Shown here one piece after another: positions 21,641 to 35,200 of a stretch of 64,000 bases of DNA. The notes beneath the pieces are model-generated. The model was not told the DNA's origin. It did not search any database and worked only from the letters and a program-made list of their open reading frames with translations. Every line of letters starts with the position of its first letter. The first letter of the stretch is position 1. Origin of the DNA: Antedon mediterranea. Its lineage: Eukaryota > Echinodermata > Crinoidea > Comatulida > Antedonidae. Position numbers and translations under genes: made by a program. The stretch is taken from the NCBI RefSeq assembly GCF_964355755.1, contig NC_092675.1:377001-441000 (forward strand), in the 5' to 3' direction.

Positions 21641-23490
21641 TTCGTTCCGTTAACACTGTGCATGTTACGTTGTAATATTTTACCACCACCAAAGAACTTT
21701 TTTGTACAACTTTTTTTTATTTCAAAGTGTTACAGCGCCCTCACTGTCACTAAACTTTTAATATTATAATAATCAGTGGGTTTATCATCTGTGTGGCTGC
21801 GACACAATCAGTTCCATTCCGCCGCAAAAGACACCGCGCGTCGCGGAGAATGTATTACATTACAGTATTGTTGGTATTTGTCGCTGTCAGACACAATATC
21901 AAAGGACTGTAGTATTACAAGTTCCTATCTTGGCAAGGCAAGGTCAGTGTCCTGTTACCCAGTAAGCCTGGTATACAAAAGCGTTGTAGCCCTAAAAACA
22001 TGAAAAATGGATACTTTGAAAAGGTCATTTTGCAGTTTTAATAAAGTTGCAGTAATCACTTCAGTAGAAAAAATGTTTTCACTTAAAAAATTACAAAATA
22101 AACGGTTAAATTCAACAACAAAAACTCATTGGCTGGAACAAACTTATGTATACCAGGTCTTTGCTGAATCATACTTTTATTATCTGTACTAACTTTCATC
22201 ACTATTTTAAACAAATTTGACTATAAATCATATTAACAAAACAAATATTTCAAACTCGTATTAAATGAATTTAATTTATACTTTGTATGAATGGAAATAA
22301 GGCCTATAGTTTACACATTTTTAAACAAATAAACATTTATTATTCCCTTGTTTATACTGTAATCAATTATGTCTTTGCTGGACCTCATTATTGTATTTAT
22401 TACAGTCCAGTAATGTCTTTGCTATTTATCTATTTAGAAGATTTAATTATCGTAAGTAAAATGTAACATGATTACAATGTTAGTTTAACATCACTACTGG
22501 AATAGCGTTATATTGTGGTTAATATAATTATAAGGTTAGAATGGTTAAATGTTGGAATAACGTTTTATTGCTATCTGTGTGCGTACATGATATCTATGGG
22601 TATTTTATTTTGCATATTTTTGAAAATTTTTTTTTTAAATTACAAAAGTTCAATCAATTACCCAGAAAAGAAGATGGTTTTGAATACTTTTCAGACAATG
22701 TAGAAACCATGAAAATAATAACATTTAATATTATCTGAGTACTGTATATATATCATGTATAGGCCTATACTTATTGTTAAGTCAACTTTTCCTCAAAATT
22801 ATTCCTATTATGCTAAAATATATCATAATAATATCCAATATAATTTTCTTACTAAATACCAATTGAATTTTATTGCTTTACATCTGAATATTACTTATGT
22901 TTATCTACTTAATTATAATACAGTATACGTTATATAAAATGAAATCACAATTAACATGTCTAAATTATGTTTTATAAAACATGGGCACATAATATTAAAG
23001 TATAAACTATGATGTAGGCCTATTGTATGTGTTTAATGATACTAACAATATTAACAATGCTCAGGAAATGCATTTTAATTAAAGATGAGATCGACCTTTT
23101 ATACTGACCAAGTTGGCTCCAAAGAAATCAAGGAATCCTAGCAGACTTGCTAGTATCAGTGAATGTACTCCTTATCACAACCAACTTAAAATCTTTTTGA
23201 GAAGGTAGTACTTGCAATTTCAGATCCTAAAGTTAATATGAATTTTAATTTAAATTTATATAAACAAGAAAACAAATCATGTAAATGATAAAAAAAAAAA
23301 CCATATAACAATATAAAATCAATATCACCCCTGCATCTCTAACAAAATGTACCCCTATTGGTTAAAAAAATGTACCCCTATTGGTTAACAAAAAAGTTAA
23401 AAAATATTGGAGATAATTATAACTATCCTATTGCAATTGGTAGTAGAAAACAAAATCATCAACATCAATTCTTGTTTAGGTTCATTGACT
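21641..23490. other. Intergenic, upstream of gene A
   Basis: AT-rich spacer 5' of the gene A start; its promoter should lie at the left edge. Several 60-75 codon frames (22007-22937) have low-complexity composition and no family signature. No TATA box was assigned. Confidence 0.4.
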
Positions 23491-23607
23491 AGGGGATGGT
23501 TCTAGGGGATGGTTCTAGGGGATGGTTCTAGGGGATGGTTCTAGGGGATGGTTCTAGGGGATGGTTCTAGGGGATGGTTCTAGGGGATGGTTCTAGGGGA
23601 TGGTTCT
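23491..23607. repeat. 13-bp perfect tandem repeat, nine copies
   Basis: aggggatggttct repeated nine times without a mismatch (117 bp). G-rich on the plus strand with regularly spaced GGGG runs. Confidence 0.9.
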
Positions 23608-24261
23608 AGGCCAGTTCTGTATACGAAAAAAAGTATGATCATGTACATGTATGAACCAAACCCTTAATTAATAAACTGGATCAGCAAAATTTGTATATGG
23701 TATCAGTAGATTTATAAATTATTTAATGGTTTTACATTGTTTATTTTGTTTCTCTGTTACACAATTATATATGTTTGTAATTGTTAACATGCTCAAAAAT
23801 ACAAAGTTCAATTTTATCACCTTCACCTATGCAAATCTGATTATTTAAAATAAGTACTAAATGATTGAATTAAATTTGATCTTATAAAATGTGAACACAG
23901 CGTTAACCAACACCAATAAGCTGAGTATTTCAATAACTACAGGATTGAACATAAACAATGTGAAGAATATTAATTAGTATATCCACCACAACAAAGATTA
24001 AGTAAAAACTTATAGTACTGTACATCTTCTACCTCTGGTCTGACCAATTCTAAAGAAAAATGTAAATAAAATATTGTAAATAGTATCAAAAACAATAATC
24101 ATATTAATGGAATAATTGAAAATCAAAGATATATGAATGCAGCATCTATATATGCCATTTGATTGATTTATTTCCTATCATTGTGCCATGGTCATTTACC
24201 CAGCGGTAATTGTAGTGAAACTATCAATCAATTATCAATTAATTTGCTGTGTTCAGTAATG

Positions 24262-25640
24262 GATCACATTTGCAGGTTCCCTCCTCCCCCTTATAACTTG
24301 TTATTGGTGTTTGGTTGGGTCCCTCAGGTATAGAGGTATCACATTTGCAGGTTCCCTCCTCCCCCTTATAACTTGTTATTGGTGTTTGGTTGGGGCCCTC
24401 AGGTATAGAGGTATCACATTTGCAGGTTCCCTCCTCCCCCTTATAACTTGTTATTGGTGTTTGGTTGGGTCCCACAGGTATCCCTCCTCCCCTTATAACT
24501 TGTTGTTGGCGTTTGGTTGGGTCCCACAGGTATCCCTCCTCCCCTTATAACTTGTTGTTGGCGTTTGGTTGGGTCCCACAGGTATCCCTCCTCCCCTTAT
24601 AACTTGTTGTTGGTGTTTGGTTGGGTCCCACGCCGGGTATCCCTCCTCCCCTTATAACTTGTTATTGGTGTTTGGTTGGGGCCCTCAGGTATAGAGGTAT
24701 CACATTTGCAGGTTCCCTCCTCCCCCTTATAACTTGTTATTGGTGTTTGGTTGGGTCCCACAGGTATCCCTCCTCCCCTTATAACTTGTTGTTGGCGTTT
24801 GGTTGGGTCCCACAGGTATCCCTCCTCCCCTTATAACTTGTTGTTGGTGTTTGGTTGGGTCCCACGCCGGGCATCCCTCCTCCCCTTATAACTTGTTGTT
24901 GGCGTTTGGTTGGGTCCCACAGGTATCCCTCCTCCCCTTATAACTTGTTGTTGGTGTTTGGTTGGGTCCCACGCCGGGCATCCCTCCTCCTCTTATAACT
25001 TGTTGTTGGTGTTTGGTTGGGTCCCACAGGTATCCCTCCTCCTCTTATAACTTGTTATTGGTGTTTGGTTGGGTCCCACAGGTATCCCTCCTCCCCTTAT
25101 AACTTGTTGTTGGCGTTTGGTTGGGTCCCACAGGTATCCCTCCTCCCCTTATAACTTGTTGTTGGTGTTTGGTTGGGTCCCACAGGTATCCCTCCTCCCC
25201 TTATAACTTGTTATTGGTGTTTGGTTGGGTCCCACAGGTATCCCTCCTCCTCTTATAACTTGTTGTTGGTGTTTGGTTGGGTCCCACGCCGGGTATCCCT
25301 CCTCCTCTTATAACTTGTTATTGGTGTTTGGTTGGGTCCCTCAGGTATAGAGGTATCACATTTGCAGGTTCCCTCCTCCCCCTTATAACTTGTTATTGGT
25401 GTTTGGTTGGGTCCCACAGGTATCCCTCCTCCTCTTATAACTTGTTGTTGGTGTTTGGTTGGGTCCCACGCCGGGTATCCCTCCTCCCCTTATAACTTGT
25501 TGTTGGTGTTTGGTTGGGTCCCACGCCGGGTATCCCTCCTCCTCTTATAACTTGTTGTTGGTGTTTGGTTGGGTCCCACAGGTATCCCTCCTCCTCTTAT
25601 AACTTGTTATTGGTGTTTGGTCCCACAGGTATAGAGGTTC
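24262..25640. repeat. 52/75-bp composite minisatellite
   Basis: About 25 units. The short unit (52 bp) contains cttataacttgttgttgg and gtttggttgggtcccaca. A longer 75-bp variant inserts a cacatttgcagg segment and occurs at 24320-24470, 24690 and 25350. A third version ends cacgccggg. The 75-bp type is a multiple of 3, so it gives a 25-residue repeat frame on the minus strand (GPNQTPITSYKGEEGTCKC); this is most likely incidental. Confidence 0.92.
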
Positions 25641-26051
25641 TACTGTAATTAGTTATATTAATTAATTTCCTTTGTTTTTACCTGCTAAAAACATTCCCAT
25701 GAGTAGACCACATATTGAAAATAACTAAACTGAAAGATATTTTTTACCTTTCTACCTGAACACAAAACCTTAACAAAATCCTATCCTGATTTTGCAGCCA
25801 TTCTTTGCAGTCCAAATCCAAAATATATGTTTAACACACAAATATAATGCAGGATAACATTCTTACAAATACCACGTATGTGTATTTGAATTTCTCTCAC
25901 AGTATACTGAAGTGTTCTCATGAACAAAAAACAGTGCGACACCTTTGCCTCTTGCATTTGTCATTAATTGTATGTGTTGATGACATTTGTAAAAACAAAA
26001 TGATGAAAATCTCACCTTCTTGATTGTATAGGCCTAGCCACATAATTAGGC

Positions 26052-26265
26052 CTACTTTCTTAAGATGTCCAGATCTCCAAATCCAGAATTAACTCTCTCT
26101 TCTGAAAGAGGTGGTTGAACTGCAACACTGCCAGGGGTTGGTATCTGCAGAATGACTTTATACTCTTTAGCTGGTTTGTTTGTTTTTGGTATGATGACCT
26201 CTTCATAAGTAGCCATGTTCATCTCTATGGACTTATCCTTTTGTTTCATTTTTTAATAATGGAAT
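26052..26265 (-). CDS. Gene B cytoplasmic-tail exon, in-frame stop near its start
   Basis: Acceptor TATCTTATAG. In the phase required by the TM exon it reads FHY then TAA (26255-26253). Past the stop the frame aligns to the gene D tail: [10 protein letters not shown] (D has EMNMPTYYDI) and [10 protein letters not shown] (D has ARVNSGYQDL). So this is an ancestral tail silenced by a nonsense codon, or a recently shortened one. Confidence 0.7.
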
Positions 26266-29200
26266 CTATAAGATACATTTGCAAGAAATCAAAATTCCCT
26301 TTTTTAAATATGAAGTAGGAAATATTTGCTACTCCCAGCAAATCATGTATGAAAATCATGTATTGAATGACCATGGGTAATTAATCAAGAAATAATATAC
26401 AAATAATGAATGTTTATAAGATGGAGGGATGGTGAGAATATTCATTTGTTGAAGAGTTACTGCTTTTTTTTGTCTAAATTAGTACAGATCGTGTGCCATT
26501 TTGAATGTTATTTTAGTTTATATTATGCCAAGCCAAGCACAATAAGGTTGCACTATTGGATGCTTGCCGTGGGGATGTTGACCGGCCTGAGATTTTGTTT
26601 TTGGTTTCTTTTTTTGTAGCTGAAAGGTGGAACTAATACCAAACAGCACATGCAAATTGTAAAGATACACTCAGGTGTGTTATAAAAACCATTATACACC
26701 GGCCACTTTCAATTCACGGCATCTAATTCAGCCAGTCTATAAAGAGCCATGCCCTGGAACTATACCTCTTCGCTAAACTCATCCAATAACAATTGGATCT
26801 ATACACACGCACGATTGTGAGGCCTAGGTGTTGAATATAGCTGGTTTAACTTGTAGGTGACTTTGCGGTCAGTTAAAGTGTACAAATGTAATGTAAATGT
26901 ACAAACAGAGAACAGAGAAAAGAAGCTAAGCAGAATGGAGTGGAAATAATCAAGTGGATCTTGTATGCAGATGATCTTGTTTTATTCTCAAAATATGTTA
27001 AAGAATCACAGCAAATCCTGACCATTATTTGCGATACTTGCAGAAGATACGGGTTGAATGTTTCCCTGAAGAAAACAAAGATTCAGGTGTTTGGTGAACA
27101 ACATCTAGCAGAGAAAAGTTCCTTAGTGAACATAAATGGAGTGGATATTGAAAATGTAAGAGACTTTGTTTATTTGGGGCATACAATCACAAATAGAGAG
27201 GATGGCTGCTTCACTGACCATAGAACATCAAGTGCTGTAGGAAAGTTCCATGAATTAAAAGAAGTTTTAAGAAAGAAAGTTTTAGAGGCTCTTATATGGT
27301 ACACAAGCATGGTTTCCAAATGAGAATGAAATAAAGAAGTTGGAATCGTGTTGGCATAACATATTGAGACAGATGGTCAAGAGAGGGTTTGACAGGGCAA
27401 AGAATGAGGCTGACCAACCAGATGAGGCATCTACAGACTTGTATATTCCAACAAAAGGATATTTGAAGTTGTGGGAACATCTTCCTTGAGGGACTGCATA
27501 TACAGTCAGTATATCCGATACGTTGGTCATATCTGTAGAGGACCGAATACATCAATTACAAAAAAGATGCTGTTTGCTGTTCCAACAAGACGGTACTATC
27601 GTGATCCGTGGATTAAAATCTCTCGTATTTTAAGTATGGAAATCAGGCAAGCCAAAGCCATTACACAATCAAAGAAAATTCTTAACGAACACCTTAGTAG
27701 GCTATTTGGTGCTGAATAGGTTTTCGACTCCAGTTCTACGACGTAGAAGAGGAGGATCCCATATGTATGTTTGTATGTAAAGTATGAAGAAACAAAACAA
27801 ATTATGGGAATGGGAATATTTATCGGATAGCTGGAAGAGACAAATTCTCAAATGCAGGCCGCTTGATGATGTTTATGTATGATTTGTAATATTTTATATC
27901 CAATTACTGCAACATTCACTATGTTTCAGTTTTGCCATGTGGCTTTTTGTAACAAAAAAAAAGATTTAGAGGTGGAAATGGAGCAGTAATATAACTAGTA
28001 TATTAGATTTCAACCAGAATAGAATCTTTTAATTATATCCACCAAATAAATGTAAATCAATACCTGTAATAGAAGACACATGCTGACAATAAAACCAAAA
28101 GGATGATAACAAGCCCAATTATTACTGCCATCAGGTACGGTGGTTCAACTAAAAGAACATTGTTATGGTCATGTTTACAACTGAGGTACATAACATACAA
28201 TTTAAGTTGTTGACAAAAAAAATAATGGTGAATTACAACTGATTTTTATGTTACTTGTTTTGAGGTAATCTGTAAATACTGTAAATGCACTAGCTTTGCT
28301 TGTTTGTACCCTCAGCATTCAGTGTACATGCATGGTCCTCACACATTTCTTATAAAACTTGCTCATCTGCTATTTAAGGTTTCATATTTAAAAAATAATG
28401 TCCCTATTCTTTAAATGGACAATCAGAGTATGTTCAGACTCATGGCGTTAAGGTGGCATTATGTAAGCGGCGTACATACTTTTGTGTCTGAACTAGGCCG
28501 TTAGGGAGCTGCTACGCCATGCCAGTGGCGTAAGAACCCTAGCAGGAGAGTTAGATTTAATAATGCTAATCCAGTGATGCATCAGTGATTTTAACCTTAA
28601 CGAATGAAAAGACACGACCACAATTAGCAGGCCAACAGCATACATGTACAGCGAAATAGCTAAACGTCAAACTATCAGGTTTTCAATTTTAAAGAACAGT
28701 ACAGTTGACGTCATATATTTTCATAAATTAAATACACTAATCAGATAATTGTCCGTGTAATTATTTTGAATTACTGTAGAATGCAAATCTGCAAGTAGTT
28801 AAGTAGTAAGAAGAAATCAGTATATTTTGAAGGTAACATTATAAATAAAAATTTAAAAAAAACAACTTTACAATGTGAACTGCCATGCGTTTGTCATGAT
28901 TGTATGCATAGTTCTACCTGGTTAGACATAATGAAAAAAAAAATCTGAAACTTTAAAAAAAAATGATTGATCATTTTTCTGTTCAATAGAACCATAGACC
29001 TGAATGGCATGTGATGTGTAATTAAACCAATCAAATGAAAAAGATACACTCCCAGTTGAGTTTTATTGTAGGCTATAATAAAAGATGCTTACCATCTTCA
29101 CAATGTGTGCCAGAATATCCTGCAGAACAAGTACAAGTGAAGCTGTTTGGGTTATCTGTACATTCACCATTGTTCTGACATGGGTTACTTGAACATTCAT

Positions 29201-32200
29201 CAATATCTATAGTTACAGCAAAGAAAAGACAACAAAATTGCCATAATACATTTTATCAATATTTGACATAGAGGTCATGTGCTTAAATAGTCACACAGGT
29301 CATTTGAAGTAAATTAAATTTAGACAACAAATGTAGGCATGTAATTATAATACTGTACCTGCATATGTTTCCTAATAAACTAAATATATAGTTTCTATTT
29401 GTTTATTTTATATTATTATCTTTGTTACTATAGTAGCAATGTATCCATATGATGGATTTAAACCATAAACATATTCTTGTTTGCAAGAAATGTGATAAAA
29501 TTAAGGCTTTTTTAAGGGGCTCGATGGATATTACAGGCTGCCACCAAATGATGGTGAATTACACTACACACAAGTTATTTTATTATTACTTTTCAGGTAA
29601 TCTGTAAATACCCTCTAAATTAAGTGTAAATACATAGTTATATCACACTTACAAAACTCACTCATTTATTACATTTGGTCTAATAATATGCTATCCACTA
29701 TCCCCAGAAAGTCCCTACTAGCCCGAGATGGAAAATCAGACAGACTATTGCCATTTTGAATGCTTAAAAAAAACGGGCAAGGCCAAAACAGCTGCTGGTT
29801 TTGACAAAAAAAACTCTCAAACTTTTTACAAAAACATTTATCACTTTTCAATTCAATAAAACTAATGACGGGAGGTGTAGGGTGCCCCCGTAGATTTGAG
29901 ATGTTTTGTGTGGATGAGGAGAACGCACCGGAGGGGAGATGAACACAATGAATGGAGTTGAGTGAACGTTTCCGAGTAATTAGTGATGTGTATATGTTTT
30001 TCTATGTTTTTTATTGTGTTCACATACCCTTCAAAATGGGTCACTTCATTTTTTCATTTCATTTTATTGTTCCACATAAAATATGACAAGACAAAGAAAA
30101 AAAAGAATCTAAAAAACCTGGGTAGTTATTTGTTTATGTGAGGAGACTCAAGTAAGCCAAAAAAGGCTTTAAGGCTGAGTTCCAAAATACATCACATAGT
30201 ACATGGTAACGTATATTACTTGTTATATAACACCTATATAAATTCCTGTCATTTGATTGGACGAATGTGGATCACATGGCGTGCAATAGTACGCACTATT
30301 CAACGATCGTTAAATAGTACTTTTTGAAACATTTTTGTTTGTTATTTAGATGTTATATAAAACAAATAATGAATGTTTTGTATTCGTGTAATGGTACAAA
30401 TAATGGCACTTGGTGAATGATGAAAGGTTATATCAACTCGGCTTTGCCTCGTTGATATAACCTTTCATCATTCACCTCGTGCCATTATTTGTACCATTGC
30501 ACTCATAAACATTCATTATTTGTATATTAATTAATAATTCGATGTTTTAAGAGGTATAATACGATGGTTGGATGACAGTAGAATTCGAGTGTGAAGATGT
30601 TTACTGTAGTTTGAACTTACATCGGGTGTAAAGGATTTCATAGATTAAAGTAGATTTACTAGACAGAAAGTTTTGTTATTTTGTTTTCAATGTTATCAAC
30701 GGATCAAGATAATTGGAGTGTCACTGATATTGCATTTTTTTTTAGTTCAAAGACAAGGAATTATTGATACTGTTGTGTACTACTTATTAAACGGTTGCAA
30801 AATTTTATACTTAGTTGTATTTACTTTATTTGGATTCTATACGATCTGAAGGGGCTACATATTGATAACTCCACTGCCCACATTACGACACTAATACTGA
30901 ATGGTAATTAACTAATCAAAAAGAAAAGATACACTCACTTGAGTTTTATTGTAGGCTAATAAAAGATGCTTACCAATTTCACATTTTTTGCCAGAATATC
31001 CTGCAGAACAATTTGTACAAGTGAAGCTGTTTGGGTTATCTGTACATTCACCATTGTTCTGACATGGGTTACTTGAACATTCATCAATATCTATAGTTAC
31101 AGCACAGAAAGAACAACAAAATTGCCATAATACATTTTATCAATATTTGAAATATACGAGTACTGCTCACTGAAAATATTTGGAAAAAAGGCGTTTGTCA
31201 TTATTACAAGAGGGGTTCATTACTTAACTGTTTAGCAACTACCATCGTGTTTAATTGGAACTCGCGGTACAGTTTATTACAGCGTTCAAAATATTGTTGA
31301 ACAAAAGGTCATGGAGCTATATTATTACGTAATCCTTGATGTGCCTGTTTATTAGAACAATTAAAGACTATAGCTAACAGGTGTTAACAGTTTGTAACAA
31401 TTTTACAGACGGTATAGAAAAGACTTTGTTTTATGTAGCCTAAAAAGGAAAGTTAAAATGTAAACCTTTTTTCTCTTTATGCAATCAAATTTAATACGTA
31501 CTATGCAAATTATTTTATGAAATTATCAGTATTCGATTTATTCACAGTATATCATTTTTATTGAATGAATAGAAATACCCAGTAATCATTATGTTTTAAA
31601 GTAGTTATGTACTGTACATATAATAAGTCAAATGTGTAGGCGTGGTAACTCCCAAAAATTACACATTTATTATAGATAGTGGATTATTTGATATACGATA
31701 TTTAATATCAAACTGCACTATTAAAATGATTTGTTTTTTGTTTTTTTTGTCTTGTGTGGGTTCATCCCACTTTTATTATCATACTCTGTTATTATATTTT
31801 TTAAACATATTTTTTCCTCTCGTTTATATCTTACAATGTTAAAAGTAATTGTAATAAAAACATTGCATTCATTATTTTACATTTAAAAAAAGTAATTTAA
31901 ATATATAAAATAATTAACAAAATGCCTAATAAAAGACGATAAAAATTGATTAAAATTGATTGACAGCTGTAATTATTCTATAAAGCTCGTGTTCGTGTTC
32001 ATGATTTGTTTATTTATGAAACTTGTTTGGAATATAGCCCTATTCGATATGATTTCTTGTATTACTTTATGTATTTTTCAATCTGAAATAAAAGAATGAA
32101 TGAATAGCAACATTTTCACCATATTTATATACTTACCAATTTCACAATTTGTGCCAGAATATCCTGGAGTACAAGTACAAATGAAGCTGTTTGGGTTATC

Positions 32201-35200
32201 TGTACATTCACCATTGTTCTGACATGGGGTACTTGAACATTCATCAATATCTATATTTATCATGAAAACTGATAGTTAAAACCCCTACTATCTGAGCCAC
32301 AGCACGCTCAGGTTTGGGCGCACGCGTAACTTTCTGTAAAACAAGCCATTTTTTTTCCATAGATAGCGCATGACATAAATTTAAACTTTGCTAAGTTTCA
32401 ATTTAAATTGTTGTATGGTTATCGACCATGTTAAATACCAGAAATTCATAAAATCGCGCGTAACTTACGCTGCGTGACTCTAAAGTCATATAACAAAGTT
32501 TTTTGCACATCTACAGCTTCAGGTCAATCTTTTAAAAAGTTATACAATCTTATGTTAACCAATCTTATTGGTTATCCGCCAAGTGCGGATAACCAATTAA
32601 TAAAATGGCAAGGACACGACGTTATAATATTCTGAATTAAACCATATATTCTGCTTACCATTTTCACATTTAGTGCCAGAATATCCTGGAGAACAAGTAC
32701 AAGTGAAGCTGTTTGGGTTATCTGTACATTCACCATTGTTCTGACATGGGTTACTTGAACATTCATCAATATCTATAGTCAACAAAACTTACAGGTGTGT
32801 AAAAATGCAAAATTGCCAAAGTAGGTGGGCCTTCATTTGTTTATTTATTTACCAATATTTGTCACCAGCAATGTACCCATCTACGATGGATTAACCATAC
32901 TATATAATCTTGTGCATACAGAATAGTAGTTCACCCCTTTGATTAATTGCATAAATTATATTCTCCATAACATAATAACATACTGTAGATTTTTTATTTT
33001 TATATTAAATTTAGTGTAGTTTGATTATTAGGCCTACTGTACCTGTATCACAATTTGTTCCATCATATCCATCTGCACACAAACAAAAGTAAGAAACAGT
33101 TGTGCCTATAGGTATACATGTTCCTCCATTTTGACATGGGTTTGAATTACATGGAGTCACTGTCCGACAAAGTAAGAATTGAATATGTAATAGATGAAAT
33201 CAAGGAGTAAAATGTATGTAAAACCATACTACACAGTACATCAAAAATGTCATTCAATGTGTATTTCTCTCAGTTTATAGTGTAAAAGGAGTATTAGATT
33301 TACAAGACTCCATGACACAATTGTAAATGATCACTTCTATCAATCAATTATGCAGTTTTAAAGTTAAGATTTTATACATAGAGGACATTAAAGCAAAATG
33401 TCCACCTTCTCATGGTCTAAAACAAACCATATATAATGCTTACCATTTTCACATTTAGTGCCAGAATATCCTGGAGAACAAGTACAAGTGAAGCTGTTCA
33501 AGTTATCTGTACATTCACCATTGTTCTCACATGGGTTACTTGAACATTCATCAATATCTATATTTAACATGAAAACTAATTAGTTAAAACCCCTACTACT
33601 GTATCTGAGCCACAGCACGCTCAGGTTTGGGCGCGCGCGTAACTTTCTGTAAAACAAGCCATTTTTTTTCCATAGATAGCGCATGACATAAATTTAAACT
33701 TTGCTAAGTTTCAATTTAAATTGTTGTATGGTTATCGACCATGTTAAATACCAGAAATTCATAAAATCGCGCGTAACTTACGCTGCAAGACTCTAAAGTC
33801 ATATAACGAAGTTTTTTGCACATCTACAGCTTCAGGTCAATCTTTTAAAAAGTTATACAATCTTATGTTAACCAATCTTATTGGTTATCTGCCAAGTGCG
33901 GATAACCAATTAATAAAATGGCAAGGACACAACGTTATAATATTCTGAAATAAGCCATATATTCTGCTTACCATTTTCACATTTAGTGCCAGAATATCCT
34001 GGAGAACAAGTACAAGTGAAGCTGTTTGGGTTATCTGTACATTCACCATTGTTCTGACATGGGTTACTTGAACATTCATCAATATCTATAGTCAACAAAA
34101 CTTACAGGTGTGTAAAAATGCAAATTGCCAAAGTAGGTGGGCCTTCATTTGTTTATTTATTTACCAATATTTGTCACCAGCAATGTACCCATCTACGATG
34201 GATTAACCATACTATATAATCTTGTGCATACAGAATAGTAGTTCACCCCTTTGATTAATTGCATAAATTATATTCTCCATAACATAATAACATACTGTAG
34301 ATTTTTTATTTTTATATTAAATTTAGTGTAGTTTGATTATTAGGCCTACTGTACCTGTATCACAATTTGTTCCATCATATCCATCTGCACACAAACAAAA
34401 GTAAGAAACAGTTGTGCCTATAGGTATACATGTTCCTCCATTTTGACATGGGTTTGAATTACATGGAGTCACTGTCCGACAAATAAGAATTGAATATGTA
34501 ATAGATAAAATCAAGGAGTAAAATGTATGTAAAACCATACTACACAGTACATCAACATTTCATTCAATGTGTATTTCGCTCAGTTTATAGTGTAAAAGGA
34601 GTATTAGATTTACAAGACTCCATGACACAATTGTAAATGATCACTTTTATACATAGAGAACATGTACTGTACATTAAAGCAAAATGTCCACCTTCTCATG
34701 GTCTAAAACAAACCATATTTTCAGCTTACCATTTTCACATGTTATGCCTGAATATCCTGGATAACATGTACAAGTGAAGCTGTTCAAGTTATCTGTACAA
34801 TCACCATTGTTCTCACATGGGTTACTTGAACATTCATCAATATCTATATTCAACAAAAGTTACAGGTGTTATAGCACAGAAAAGTACAAAGACAAAATTT
34901 CTACAGTAGGCCTACATTTTTTACTTGACCACCTGAGCCATACAAAATCAAAGGTATAGGCTGGTCACTGTCTGGGGTGGTGCAAAAATTGTACTCCCTA
35001 ACCCCTCTACACCATTGTCTTCAGCCATATAACAGGGGTTGCAAAGATAAAGTGCTATATAGGTTGCTATCTATAAATATATAATCTCCAGGACCTAAAC
35101 TCCTTCATGGTTAGGGCTGAGCTGCAAGGGTCCCCAGAAATGGCACTTATAATTTCAATTATAAAACAAAATATAATAACCATCTCCAGCATCTCAGCCA

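Noticed and set aside
24239-24475. Minus-strand 78-codon frame with a CKC repeat resembling EGF fragments
   Set aside because: Produced by three 75-bp minisatellite units; Cys spacing does not form an EGF module.
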